Positions 45,271 through 56,355 of a stretch of DNA of 64,000 nucleotides are shown one piece after another; the stretch's first letter is position 1, and each line of letters opens with the position of its first letter. The stretch comes from Epichloe hybrida (lineage: Eukaryota; Ascomycota; Sordariomycetes; Hypocreales; Clavicipitaceae): the NCBI GenBank assembly GCA_019022495.1, contig JAFEKR010000031.1, positions 310,001 through 374,000 on the forward strand, read 5' to 3'. The notes below the pieces were generated by a model, which was given only the letters and a program-made list of their open reading frames with translations, had not been told where the DNA came from and ran no database searches. A program made the position numbers and the translations under genes.

Positions 45271-46254
45271 ATGGGCGTCCTGGGCATCTCCCTCCTCGTC
45301 GCTTCCGTTGTCTACATTGCAATTCGACCACCCGGCTGGCTGGCGCAGAGACTGTTCCAATGGCGAGGTACTCTTGGAGGGGCCATCACCGACGTCTCCC
45401 AACAGGACAAGATACGACATGACGACGACGCCACGCCGAGAATACAAGAAAGCGGACATCTTGAATGCAGCGCGGATACGTCCTCCATCGAACCGTCGAA
45501 ACTCTCGACCTCGTCCGCCGCGGCCGTGTCACCGCCGCCTCCCCCACCCACCGTCCAGGAACCAGATAGTCCAACAACGCCAAAAGCCTCCTCAGCAACG
45601 ACATGGCCCCAGACAGCGCCAGGCTTCGCATCATCAGATGGATCGCCCACGACGTCCACCCCGCCCGTACCCTCCTCGTCGATGCTGCCACCCCCCATTC
45701 CAGCCGGACGCCTTCCTTCGGCAGGCCGGCTCCCTACCCTCCCTCAGTTCCCGGCTCCGAATTCCGCGCAACGCGCTCGCGGGCCCGTTCCTGATCGCGC
45801 CCCCCCGGGTCTCTCTGTCGGGGGCCTTGCTCCTCCCCCCACGCATTCGTCCAGACCACAAAAACCGAGTCGCAAGGTAGTTTTGGATCCGGGCCATTCG
45901 CCGCTGGACTGGGCGCGCATCTCGGGTCCCAATGCCGACCTCCGTGGTGTAGACCCGTCCACTCCGTACTTGCGTGTGACGCCCTCCATGCTCAAGAAGC
46001 AAACGGGGCGGAAGGGCAAGGATGCCTGGATGGCGCTCAACGGGAAAGTGTACAACATTACGCCGTACGCCGAGTTCCACCCCGGTGGCATCCCGGAACT
46101 CATGCGAGGAGCTGCCAGGGACGGCACCAAGTTATTCGGTGAAATTCATCCCTGGGTCAACTACGAGACCATGCTGTCGGCATGTCTAGTCGGGCTGTTG
46201 GTGGAAGAGCCTAGTGAAGCTTCACAAGAGAGCGAGATGGATCAGATGGACTAG
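45271..46254 (+). CDS. Cytochrome b5-like heme protein with membrane anchor
   Basis: Predicted b5-type electron carrier or heme-binding regulator, similar to yeast Irc21 and the b5 domain of CYB5R4. Single exon, 327 aa from the ATG at 45271. An N-terminal hydrophobic helix (LGISLLVASVVYIAI) anchors it; then about 180 Pro/Ser-rich, probably disordered residues. The b5 domain fills about 230-312: DAWMALNGKVYNITPYAEF, the heme-ligand motif HPGG with His near residue 270, and the second His in EIHPWVNYETML near residue 293. The HxWVNY form of the second site is the Irc21/CYB5R4 type, not the HS-type of microsomal b5. No reductase domain is present. The N-terminal anchor is the reverse of classical tail-anchored b5. 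It ends 157 bp from the convergent Nbs1 gene. Confidence 0.87.
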   Translation: MGVLGISLLVASVVYIAIRPPGWLAQRLFQWRGTLGGAITDVSQQDKIRHDDDATPRIQESGHLECSADTSSIEPSKLSTSSAAAVSPPPPPPTVQEPDSPTTPKASSATTWPQTAPGFASSDGSPTTSTPPVPSSSMLPPPIPAGRLPSAGRLPTLPQFPAPNSAQRARGPVPDRAPPGLSVGGLAPPPTHSSRPQKPSRKVVLDPGHSPLDWARISGPNADLRGVDPSTPYLRVTPSMLKKQTGRKGKDAWMALNGKVYNITPYAEFHPGGIPELMRGAARDGTKLFGEIHPWVNYETMLSACLVGLLVEEPSEASQESEMDQMD

Positions 46255-46411
46255 ACGCCGGGTTGTGCTCCCCCCCCCCTTCCCCCTTTAAATATACATT
46301 TGATGAGATACCCCCATGATAGATGTAGAGAAGCTATACCAGCCTTTTTTTTTCTTAGTTTTTTCCAACATGTTTTGCTCCACTAAACGCACGCTAGGCC
46401 CGTTTCCCATT

Positions 46412-48967
46412 TCAACGTCGCTTGCCGAATCTGAATTTAAGCTCATCCTCACTCTCGTCGCTGTCCGGAAGCTCAAGGGTTTGTAGGTTCGGTCTCGGCC
46501 TTTTGGCTCTCTGATCAGAGGTCGTGTCGGACGGCGCACGTCTCTTCTCCTGGGTTCTCCTGCTCTGCCTCGGAGATGACATCGTCGACTGCATCTGCAT
46601 CTGTGACGCAGTAGCCGTGATCTTCGTGCTGCTCGTTCCAGTAGGACTAATTCTTCGTCCACTTTGCACACTATCTGACACCATGTCTGGTTCTTCTCTG
46701 TCCTTTCCATCCGCATCATCCTCCTCTGAGTCAACAAAGTGGGCGGTTCCCTTTCGGGACCACGCATCGACTGTGGAAGAGGCCGAGATTTGCGTGTTTT
46801 GGCCAGAGTGAAGACTGTTGAGGGGCTTTTTCCGCTCGAAACCCTCATCCTCAAGCCAATAGTTGTCGCCAATGCCATATTCTTTCGTCTTGACCTCTTG
46901 GAGCGCAACGATAGTCCTGACGGGTTGTCTGCCAGTTGCTTCGCCTCGCCTGCGAAACTTTTTAAAGTTCTTCAGACCATTCCATTTTGGATCCCACCTG
47001 CCGTCGGTGATGTCGCGGCCTCCGCTTCGTGCTTCGCGATCAGGTAGGCGGACCTCCAGCTCCTCTACAATGTTGAGCCGCCGAATTTCCGCCAGGTCAA
47101 TGTCGTCCGGAAGGTTGGCCAGATCTTCTCGCTCGGCACGTGCTCGAGCTTCCGCCTCTTCGCGGTTGCGCGCTGCCATGGCCAGAACATCAATCTTCTC
47201 CTTCTTGGGTTTGATTGCTGCTTTCTTGGCCCGTGGTTCGGGTTCCGGCGAAGGAGACGCGAATCGACCACCTCTTTCCAAGCGTTGCCGTTTGAACATG
47301 GCGGCCGCGGGTGCCATGCCATCCATGAGATCATCTTCGATAGCTGCACGCCTTTTTCCAGATGAAGCATCCCGTGCATCAGGTTCGGGTTGTGATGCAG
47401 CCACGTCCTGCTCTTGTGATACGAACAAACCACCCTCATCTTCTTGCAAACGGTTCGGCGCCGAATCTTGTGCTGTGGATGTCGGCAGTGGTTCGTCCAT
47501 GTCGATGTCGGCGTCATCATCAAAGCCGGCGAAGCGTCGCTTGACTGGCCGCCTAGCCCTTCTCAGATTTGGCTGTGGCAATTTCCCAGTCGGCTGGTCA
47601 GATTGCTCACGAGGAACATCTTCAGTGGGAGAGACTTCTTCACTCCTAGCCACTGCCTGGCTGCCCGCAGTTGTTTCCACTTCCAACGGCCGTCGCAAAA
47701 TGCTCGCATCTTTGATCAAGATAGCCTCCAAGAACTCATTCTGTTCTATAGGCCTATGGTCTAATCGCAAGGACACCTCCGTGATGAACTCCGCATACCA
47801 GTTGATATGGTCCCCTTTGGCTGGCAAATATCTGACGAGAACAACACCTCTCCCCTCGCTTCCGTCCTCAAACGACCCCAGGCCCTTTTCTCCCGCGACT
47901 TCTTTCACATAGCGCACAAAATCAATGATTTGGGTCTCTCCAGGTGTGATGGCTTTCATGATGGCCTTCCCACCGCCGTTGTTTATCGGTGCCATCAGAT
48001 TGCTGTACTGGGTATTGTCGTAGAATATGAATGTGTAGCCATCAAACACGTCCTTCCTACCCGTATCGGGGGCGTATATAGAATCCGGGTGCTGGACGGG
48101 CTCGCCACCTCGAGGTGGCAGATGGTCGAGAGCATCCGGCCAGTTCCGACCAAAGTCTTGCTCCAGTGCACTAGTTTGGGACTCGGCGCCAACTTCTGCG
48201 GCTTGAGATATAGCATCCAAGAAAGTGTCCGTGACGACGAATTTCCCATTGATCAAAGCCTGTAGCCCTTTCGCCGTGTTTCGTTTCCTGGACACGACGT
48301 GTGTCGTATGCTGTATTTCGTAATCGGCCAAGAGCTTAATATCATTTTGCTCAAACCGGTGTCGCAGGCTCGCCAGGGGGTCAGTTTGGAGTTCCTTACT
48401 GGTAAAGGAAAACGTGAAGACGACCGGGAACCAAATTATTCTACCACAGCTCGTCAGCGCTGGCCTCATCCTCCTGGGGGGGGGGGGGGAGAAACAAGCT
48501 TGAGTGACTCACCTGAACTTGCTAGGGCATTTGCCCATGGCAACTTCCAGTTCTTCGCCATTGGAGACATATTTGCTACCCCTTATTTTCTTCCCGTTGA
48601 CGACCGTACCTATCTTGGTAGCCAGATCCTCAACAGTCAGCCTCGATCGATCAGCAAGGTGATGCGCATGCCCGTCTCGAACGTTGTCGACGGTTATGGT
48701 CAGATGCTTTCTGGATATGGTGGAGTGAGATATCGCCAGCTGTCCGGCTACCAGGCTCATCAGGTTAACTAGCGGCGAGAAATGATGGGAGCAGTATAGC
48801 TCAACTCACGCTCCGATGCTGTTCTTCCAAACAAATACGTCTTGCCAGGTCGAAGCCACATGCGCCGGCCTAGAAGGTCATCATCAGCTAAGTGCCGAGG
48901 CATCGAGTGAATCACCTCTCCTCTGGCACTTACCATCGAAGGCGTCCTCACTTTCCAAGAGCCACAT
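46412..48967 (-). CDS. NBS1: Nbs1/Xrs2 subunit of the MRN DNA-repair complex
   Basis: Nibrin-type subunit that binds Mre11-Rad50 at double-strand breaks and recruits the Tel1/ATM kinase. Four exons: 48967-48934, 48869-48810, 48768-48513, 48440-46412; 792 aa. Start MWLLESEDAFDG matches the family opening, followed by the FHA domain (RMWLRPGKTYLFGR, SHSTISRKHLTI with the SxxH phosphothreonine site, GTVVNGKKI), a BRCT domain (from about residue 117; DYEIQHTTHVVSRKRN) and probably a second BRCT region. The long middle is acidic and disordered. Near the end NFKKFRRR (46948-46973) is the Mre11-binding motif, and the last residues read DSDESEDELKFRF, the acidic plus FxF motif through which Nbs1/Xrs2 binds Tel1/ATM. 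A 14-nt G run lies in intron 3. All features fit an intact protein. Confidence 0.92.
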
Positions 48968-49488
48968 TTCAGAGGCTCAAATCCTTGGCGGGTGCATAGT
49001 AAAAGGAGGGCTGCCGTGTGAAGTTTGCCGACCTCGAATCCAGCTAAAGGACGGGAAGTATGGAGGTCCAAAGTCGCATCTTCAATGTGTCAAGTTGGGG
49101 TGGGGCGCGGACCGCGTTGGCAGCCAAACGCCTGTTCACGTGCGCGACGAAGAAGTCCAAGACATCGATCGGTTTCTCAGTTCGTTGCCTTATATACTTG
49201 GGCCCTTTACAATGCAATAATTATTGTCTTCATTTTGTCATTGATCTTTGATCTCGATTTCTTCTCGGATCTTTCCACTACTTCAAATAGCTTCCACGCC
49301 CCCCCACCGAGCTCAGTCCTCGCAAACGATATAAAATTTTATCTCAAGTCCACTTCCAAACGCTATGCATGCTGATGCTGTAAGAGGAGCTGGAAAGAAA
49401 TTCAACCGCAAAAGAAAAAAGAAAAATCCCCTATGCTTTTGAATGCCGCGAGTTCTAAATTTTACTTTTCCTTCCAAACAGAGACTCA
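48968..49488. other. Intergenic between Nbs1 and the MCT gene
   Basis: Promoter side of Nbs1 and 3' flank of the next minus-strand gene. No gene recognised; A/T-rich around 49200-49440. Confidence 0.4.
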
Positions 49489-50991
49489 TCAAACCCTCTC
49501 GAGCCGGCAGCAATCGGCCATGAATCTTTCCCTTCCAGCTTCCCTACCAACGCGAGTCAAGTCCTCGTCATTTTCAACCTTGACGCGGTCAATATTTTCA
49601 GGAGACTCGTTGAGTGTCCGAGCAATCTCATCCACTTCACCAATCTTCCAGCCCCGGACAGCAATCAAACAGATGGCCGCCATGATATACATTAGGCCCG
49701 TGAACAGCTGGGTGCCCAAGTAGCTCCCGGTGCCCTGGGCAATTTGCAGCGCGATGGGCTCGCTGAACAAACAAGGCATCGCGATGATGACCCATGTGAG
49801 GCACAACCCCGACGGTACATTTCTGAGGCCCACGACTTCCGCCGTCACTGGTCCAATGGTGGTCCAGAATGTGCCCGCGACGCTTCCGCAAATAATGGCA
49901 AAGAAGATAAGGACACCGTACACCTTTGCGTTGATCCAGATGACCAAGGCAAACAGACCAGCGAGGAACGTCATGAATCCAGACATGTTGATGCGGCCGG
50001 TCCGATCACTAAAGTAGCCGACAAGGGGACGGCCCAATGCCTGCCCGAGATTGAAAAAAGCACTGATGAGGGCAGCCTCTGAGGCGCCGAGGCCAATCTC
50101 ATTGGCATAGTTTGCCAGACTGAAGATGAGCACCACATAGCCGAGCATGCTGAACCAGCCGAAGCCAAGCAGCAACAGAAACTCGGGTCGTTTCAGCAGT
50201 GCCGTGTCAAAGGCCAGTTGACTAGATCCGATAATCTTGTTGCGGTCCTTGATGAGGATGATGCAAGCCGTGTTGACAACAAAGGCGAGGATCCCAAGGA
50301 TTCGAAAGGCCCATCCCAGGCCGAAGCTTCGAATCATGGCCCCGGACGCAAATGAGTACGGCAGACCTCCAAGACCAGAGCCACACGCAGAAAACCCATT
50401 CGCCAAAGAGCGCTTCGTACTGAACCACTGCGGGACGATACCGACGGATGGAGTAAACAGGAAGCCCATGCCAAAGCCGAAAAGAAGACCCTGCGTCAGG
50501 AAAAGATGCCAAATCTTGTGGGCAAAACTAGCACAGATCAAGCTGGCCGATTCCATGATGACACCAGCAAACATGGTGGGCTTCGTTCCCAGTTCTCTGA
50601 CGCAAATTGTGGCGATGGGCGAAACGAGCAGAGCACAGCTCATGCTCAGGGAGCCTACGAATGCATATTCGAGATGCGTCGCTCCCGGGAAAGTCTCATT
50701 CGTGAGGTAATGAGCGAGGAAAACGCCGTAACTCGAATTGAGCCCCCACGTGTGTGCATTCACCAGCGAGACACAAGCCGTGCAAACCCAACCGTATCCG
50801 CCGTTTGGTGGTGGCGGCGGCGCATAGTCCACCGGGGCCGCAGATTGAGCTTCTATCGACGACGGAGAATCCTGCTTTTCAGAAATTGTATCTCCTCGTG
50901 AACTGTTTTGATGAGCCGGGGTCTCGGTCGTGGGATCGTCTCGACACAGAGCAGCCCGCCCTGCCGTAGGCGGCCGTGTGGTGGATGACAT
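49489..50991 (-). CDS. MFS monocarboxylate transporter-like protein (SLC16/MCH type)
   Basis: Predicted 12-helix permease, substrate unknown; fungal relatives include Mch5 (riboflavin) and Mch monocarboxylate-like proteins. Single exon, 500 aa, ATG at 50991. After a hydrophilic tail of about 62 residues comes the family hallmark PPNGGYGWVCTACVSLVNAH opening helix 1, then WGLNSSYGVFLAHYL. Between helices 4 and 5 lies GFGMGFLFTPSVGIVPQWF, followed by KRSLANGFSACGSGLGG, both typical for the group. The second half has ALGRPLVGYFSDRTGRINMSG, the MFS loop 8-9 motif. No intron or frameshift. A run of 12 G lies immediately upstream of the start (50997-51008 on the plus strand). Confidence 0.9.
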   Translation of the reverse strand: MSSTTRPPTAGRAALCRDDPTTETPAHQNSSRGDTISEKQDSPSSIEAQSAAPVDYAPPPPPNGGYGWVCTACVSLVNAHTWGLNSSYGVFLAHYLTNETFPGATHLEYAFVGSLSMSCALLVSPIATICVRELGTKPTMFAGVIMESASLICASFAHKIWHLFLTQGLLFGFGMGFLFTPSVGIVPQWFSTKRSLANGFSACGSGLGGLPYSFASGAMIRSFGLGWAFRILGILAFVVNTACIILIKDRNKIIGSSQLAFDTALLKRPEFLLLLGFGWFSMLGYVVLIFSLANYANEIGLGASEAALISAFFNLGQALGRPLVGYFSDRTGRINMSGFMTFLAGLFALVIWINAKVYGVLIFFAIICGSVAGTFWTTIGPVTAEVVGLRNVPSGLCLTWVIIAMPCLFSEPIALQIAQGTGSYLGTQLFTGLMYIMAAICLIAVRGWKIGEVDEIARTLNESPENIDRVKVENDEDLTRVGREAGRERFMADCCRLERV

Positions 50992-52080
50992 TGTTTGGGG
51001 GGGGGGGGTTTGACGACGCCAATGTATCGTGTCTGAGATATCAATTAGTCCTTTCCTCCCACGACGACATCAGCAGCTCGTCCTCGCAAACGGAGCCACT
51101 TGGTCAGCAAAGAATAAAATCCGATCGAGAGTCAATAACTTCGCGTCCCGTGTAGAAAACAGACGAGAATGAATCAAGAGAAGGGAAATGAACGGGTCAC
51201 AAGGCACCGCAACTCGTGACTATGTATGGCTAGCAGGCGGCTCCCAATTCCGCTTCCTCTTTACCTGGGCCGACGCCTTTCCGAATCACACTTTTTCAAA
51301 TGTCCGTCCTTGGCAATGGCAACCAACAGGCGTTCACCCCGGTAATGCTCCGGGAATAGCATTGCCGTCCTCAGCCCTGGCAAACGGCCTGCTGGGCAAC
51401 GGTGCGCACCGCCGAGAGAAAAAAAGAAAACCAGGATGTTGGTTTCAAAGCCGTCCGGGTTCACGCGCCCGCATCGGGAAGCTCCCGAATGAACAAATTC
51501 TATTTCTTACAGGCGGGAAATCCTCTCTATTCGGCTGAGCGTAGACTTAGCTCTTTGAACCCTTTTTTTTTTTTTTTTTTGCAAAATCTTTATGCTGCAC
51601 GATGAGTAAGTAGCCCAAGTGGGCTCAACAGTGGGGAGGTCAAATAAATATGCAGCCACAAGCGACATTTGAGTCATTCGAAAAAATAATCGCGTTTGAT
51701 GCGCAGCTTGACGAAACCCACAAATGCACAAGAAGCCTGTTTGCACACTGATCCAACATAAGCCTGACATGTTCTCTCAGATTGTGATAATGTCAGTGAA
51801 TGAGCATACACACATTACGTCAGGACTGCAAGGCAGGCGGCAGAGTGCAAATATTTCGCGAGAGCTTTATTCAAAGGCGTATATAGTCATTAAATAAATG
51901 CCCATGATTCCTATGTCAAGGCCTTCCACACAGCTACACATACACACGAGGTTGCGCAAAAAGTCCTCATAATCTCAACGTTTACCGAATATCCCAAGTC
52001 ATCAAGGTGACATGTCTCATTCCCAATTGGTATCATATTTCCTTCTCATTCCTTATTCGAGCGTGGCGTCGGGTCCAAGC
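50992..52080. other. Intergenic, 1.1 kb
   Basis: Between the promoter of the MCT gene and the 3' end of the ATO gene. Contains the G12 run (50997-51008) and a T18 run (51563-51580). No gene recognised. Confidence 0.4.
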
Positions 52081-53109
52081 TTATGCCTGAGCGCGGGCGC
52101 TCTTTTTGCGGTCCTCACGGCCCTTGTCAGACCATGGGAAGTGGAAGACGGGGACCTGGAAGAAGGAGTTGCTAAGAAAGAATAGTTAGCAGCCTGCTGA
52201 TGATGCGTTTGCAAGGGATCAAGAGTCCAAAGGACGTATACGAACCTGCTGTCCTGGAGACCAGCCAAAGCGCAGTACCAGGCCAAAAACGCGGCCAGGA
52301 ATCCAAACACACCACCAGTCTTCTGGAGAGCGATCGCAGCAGTCTTGTTGCCCATGTCGTTGGCATATTGCTCACATGCGAGGAACAGAAACGCGAGATC
52401 TAGGGTGAAGAACAGGGAGAAGAACATGACGGTCGATCGCAACGTGCAAATGAGCAACAACGTAGTGAAGATGAACCAGCCGGTGAGGAAGAAACCCAGC
52501 GGACTCGATGCGTTGCCTTCGTAGGGACCGTTGGCGGCAGTGATGCCCCAATTGGGAGTCAGGAGAATGGCATAGGAGATCCAGAAACCACCATATGAGG
52601 ATAGAGCCGTGGCGCCAAAAGTGTTGCCGCATGCGATTTCCCTTTTTTTGAGAAAAGAGTCAGTCACCGCTCAGTTAGGTAGAAATCTCCTCACGCACCT
52701 CAACGAAGCTCGGGAATGTATATCGGGGATCACGGTTTCACTCACCACATGCCAGCAAGGAGCTGAACCAGACCACCATAGCCAAACGCCAGGGGAACGA
52801 CGATGTTAGGCTCCTTGACACCACGAGTGTGCGTGTTGACAGCAGACAGCACGAAAGTGGTGAGGGCGAAGGCGCAGAGGCCAAGAGGAGCAGGGTTGGC
52901 AAGCTTTCGATGCTCATATGGTTTCCAGAGACCGGGTTCAGCGAACCACCCGAGGCCTGCGCGTAGCCGGTCGTGATGTTGGCATTGTCACCATGGTAGT
53001 GCCACCGGCGTTGGTCGCCGTTGGTCGCATGGACGCCGTTGGATTCCTTCTCCAAGGCGGTGGTGGCCAGGGGTGGCTGTACGGCGTTGTTGGCGTTGTC
53101 ACTTGCCAT
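52081..53109 (-). CDS. ATO/GPR1-FUN34-YaaH acetate transporter, apparently frameshifted
   Basis: Six-helix plasma-membrane transporter family for acetate and/or ammonium. Exons 53109-52746, 52641-52246, 52171-52081. The family N-terminus is present in one frame ([15 protein letters not shown]), then the family core continues in another frame from [20 protein letters not shown] onward; the break is at about 52943-52950, where GGTGGTTCGC would need one more base (for example a third T) to stay in frame. As read, the first frame ends at 52738 inside intron 1. With the base added the protein would be 283 aa, the normal length. Core marks: [47 protein letters not shown], and the end [20 protein letters not shown] 35-nt intron could also bridge the frames but would be too short and would remove conserved residues. 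True mutation or sequence error cannot be told apart here. Confidence 0.82.
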
Positions 53110-53582
53110 TGTGGTTTGTAATAAGTGAGACGGTTGAGCTGATACAAGCTCAGATTCGAGATATGTGTGTAAAGTGGGATCTCTGTGGGATCTCAAAGCG
53201 CAAACACGGCTTCTTGTTCCTTTCTCGAGCTGCGGTGTTACGGCGAAGTAGTACAAAGAAGAGAACAGAATCAAGAAAGCGTCAACATGAAGATGGTGGG
53301 ACCATTCTCATTATAAGCTTTCCCAGTTGAACGGGAAAAACGGTGATGCGCTAATAACGTCTGAGAACACATTTGGGGGGAGGCGGGGTCTACACCACCC
53401 GTCAGCAAAGAAGCACACAGTTCTCATGGGTCCCGAGGGTGTGAAGATGGGAAAAAAGGAAACGTGGAACTGAGGAGGGGGGGTGAAGATTGCATTGCAT
53501 GATGGTTGATGTCTGGGGTCTGATGTCTTGTGTGTGCGTCTCGGCCCTCGGGACATGTTGAAGCTTGCATCATGCTACGAGC

Positions 53583-53824
53583 TACGGAGTAGTGCGGGGC
53601 TGCTACGAAGCGATATCGACCAGGATGGAGGCAGCTGCGACCCTCTCGCTCTGGGGACCCCAACCGATCACATACTCGAGACGCGGCAAGAGATCAGTCC
53701 GGTGCGGGGGTTCTTCTTCATCTTTTCAGTCTCTTCTCGAAATTTTTTCGGTGGGCATCAGGTTTCGTACTCCCTACGGCCCCCTACGGACAGAGTACGG
53801 ATTACATACGGATTACACTCCGTT
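53583..53824. repeat. Cluster of CGGAGTA/TACGGA motifs
   Basis: TACGGAGTA at 53583-53591, then within 53767-53824 five related words: GTACTCCCTA, CTACGGA, GTACGGATTA, ATACGGATTA and ACACTCCGT. Same family as the palindrome at 27757-27787. Confidence 0.5.
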
Positions 53825-55689
53825 CACCAGCACCGCCAGCGGGCAGGGAAACTGTGCATGCAGATTTAGGAGGTGGGCCAGCGGATTTGACCTCGACCTC
53901 GACAAAATGACTGGGATGTCGAGAGGTTGCAGCGGTTGGACGCATCCATGTCCACCGTCGGCCATTTCGGTGCTGGCCCGGCCTGGCATCATAGCAACTG
54001 GACTAGTCCGTATTAGGCGATGCGATGCTGCCGTTGGCGGAGGGGGGGGGGCGGCATCAGCGCGGGGCGACAACGAATGGGGGGGGCATCCATCCCGACA
54101 TGGCTGGCCATGGACGGCAAGTTGACTTGCTCCATCATGCTCCATGGAACATCCATGTACGGATCCGTATGCTGCCGGATTGAGAGTTAGTGGCCGGCAA
54201 ATGCCACGATGCACTAACACACTAGTAGTGTATGTAATAGTTGGGGTGAGGCTAACTCGTCGTCTGTTCACGCAGTTGTTTTCGGTATACCAGAACTCGA
54301 GCTCAAGAACGAGTTGGGGAATAATATGACATGATGGCAACCGAGTTCAAACATTTTCACCATGTTGTTGATAGTTCGCCTTGTCTGGCGACGTCCCATC
54401 TGACACAATGTCTTTCCGTCCCCTGGAACCAAGTGCCGAGAAATACCACGCACACAGAATCGACTGATTATCTCATCTGCTCATAATTATTGGGATTACT
54501 CATTTTCAGCTCAAACGTCCGTACGTGGGTGGCATCGCAGCCCGCCAATGCGACCCCTCTCAACAACCAATCAGTCGATTTCATCGCCGATTTCAATTAT
54601 TTGGGGTTTAGCCATCCCAGACGGAGGGGGAATCAATAAAGTTGGAGCGAGCGGCGCAGCGCTACTGTACCGAGGCCGTGGGACTAGACGGCATCACAGC
54701 GTCATCTACAGTGGGTTGTGCTACCCTCATCCGGCTCTTTGACCTCCAAAACCTGGGGGAAGGCGGGGAAGGGATCGAAGAAGTGCAGGTCTCATCTGGG
54801 TGCAAACCCCGACTGGCGGGCGTCGTCCAAGATGACTACATGTACAAATCCGTACGTATTACTACATGGACGAGCAGGTATGGCGTGGGGCAAGAGGTGC
54901 GGCGGCCGTGGAGAGCAACCCTCGATGTCTGGTCACTCACTCAGCCTTCACTTGCTGAGTGCAGGTACAGACGCTTCGAGCAGACCCAATCTTGGGGTCC
55001 AGAGAGCAGCGAGGTGAGACGTGTGACCCAAGGTTCATGTTGACGCTCAGGCACAGCCGAGACTTCGCTTGTCTCATTCTTCTGTCTCTCTCTCAATCCC
55101 TCGCTTTTATTATTTGTTTCTCTTGTGGAGATATGATACGCCCACACTGTCTTTCCATTCATGCGAGCTTCTGGGACAAGGAATCCGTTCCTGAATCCTA
55201 TCAGTGGAGACGGATCCGAATGCCGCCATGAACTATCGTACGACCCCAACGACCATACGATGCCAACCGGACAACGTCTGGTCTAATTGTACTAGCTCAA
55301 CCACAAGGCGGAGCGAGGTTGCATTGTTCTATTGGGCCAAGTAGCCGAGGGGCCCATAAGTATATATATATACCCGTGGAATATGTACCGGACCCGGGTT
55401 ACTGTGGTAGCCAATGCAAGACATGTCCAAATCACCCGTCTCAATTGGAGTACGCAGAAACCATTCCATTCCTTCCCCGAAGCTGCTCAACAAGTAAGCA
55501 AAAAAAGAAAAAAGGGAAGAAAAAAAGCCACAACAGACATCACAAGCTGGCGGTCTCAAAGAATAAGAAAAAAAACAATGTTCGACAGAACCGTCTCAAT
55601 TGATTATCTCCTTAAGGGTCATAAGCCTTGTGGGTCTGCGGGGCCCCCTGCCACAAGGTCAGTCACCACGTACATTGTAGGTACGCGAA

Positions 55690-56350
55690 AGTGTGATGTG
55701 GCAATTTGTACTCCGTATATAGGGATAATTACTACTCCGTAGTCCGTAGTATATTTATTATTAGCCTGCTTACATACATAAGCAAATGTACCTCTGATCC
55801 ACTTTTATCGATTGGACACAGACCATGTTAACGTGACTCCTGTTAAGCATACAGTCTAACCCCTTAATGATTTTACACTAGCTACAAGCCCCACGCGGGG
55901 CAGCTACTATCAGCCATAAGTAGCCATAGTACTATTAGTAAGTGAAGTTATTAGGGATACTATAGGGGTGTGAAGGTACTAAGTAATCCTAGTAAAATAC
56001 ACGTAATGTAAGTTATCTTTTACCTCACCTAGTAATTTGTCATTGGCCTGCTGCCCCTAGTTATGTACCTCGTGTAAAATCTTACAGGGATTAGACTATA
56101 TGTGCTCATTTATTTATCGCAGTTACTATTAATAGGGGTGCGCACTCCGTTTTTAGCTATTTAGCTTAGCTGTTAACAACTCCACAAGGTCTATGCTAGC
56201 GGCTAAAGAAAGGGCTTTATGAGCCAAGGGGTTAAGTATAAATTCACTCAACATTCCTCTCTAGAGTTTTATTTAAATTATTATTCTCTACATAGAGCCC
56301 TTAGTCTTACCTACGACTTCTTTTACACTCCGATATCTTATACCTACACT
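55690..56350. other. AT-rich island, possible decayed repeat
   Basis: Marked drop in GC with many TpA steps and stop codons in all frames. No transposase-like frame, long terminal repeat or target duplication was seen. The sudden change of composition and the embedded small secreted protein gene at its right edge are typical of accessory fungal DNA. Confidence 0.5.
56237..56244 (+). promoter_or_regulatory. TATA-like box of small secreted protein gene
   Basis: TATAAATT lies 112-119 nt before the ATG at 56356, a plausible distance for a TATA element with a short leader. In addition a 13-nt sequence TACACTCCGATAT is present twice (56324-56336 and 56345-56357), the second copy overlapping the start codon. 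Confidence 0.35.
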
Positions 56351-56355
56351 CCGAT

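Larger units (their letters stand above)
53110..56355. other. Gene-poor stretch with CGGAGTA motifs and AT-rich end
   Basis: 3.2 kb with no recognised gene. The first part is the promoter of the ATO gene. TACGGAGTA occurs at 53583-53591, and a dense group of related words (TACGGA, ACTCCGT) at 53767-53824. A G run lies near 54043-54051. From about 55690 to 56350 the sequence turns AT-rich with many TAG/CTA words, TACTCCGTA at 55709-55717 and 55733-55741, and few long open frames, resembling decayed repeat DNA. The open frame at 54642-55043 has no recognisable content. Confidence 0.45.

Noticed and set aside
46863..47912. 349-codon plus-strand open frame over Nbs1
   Set aside because: Ser/Arg-rich shadow of the acidic, low-complexity middle of Nbs1.
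52955..52989. 35-nt intron bridging the two frames of the ATO gene
   Set aside because: Shorter than normal fungal introns and it would remove the conserved NITTGYA segment; a frameshift explains the data better.
54642..55043. 133-codon open frame in the gene-poor stretch
   Set aside because: No similarity, no signal peptide, no splice structure.
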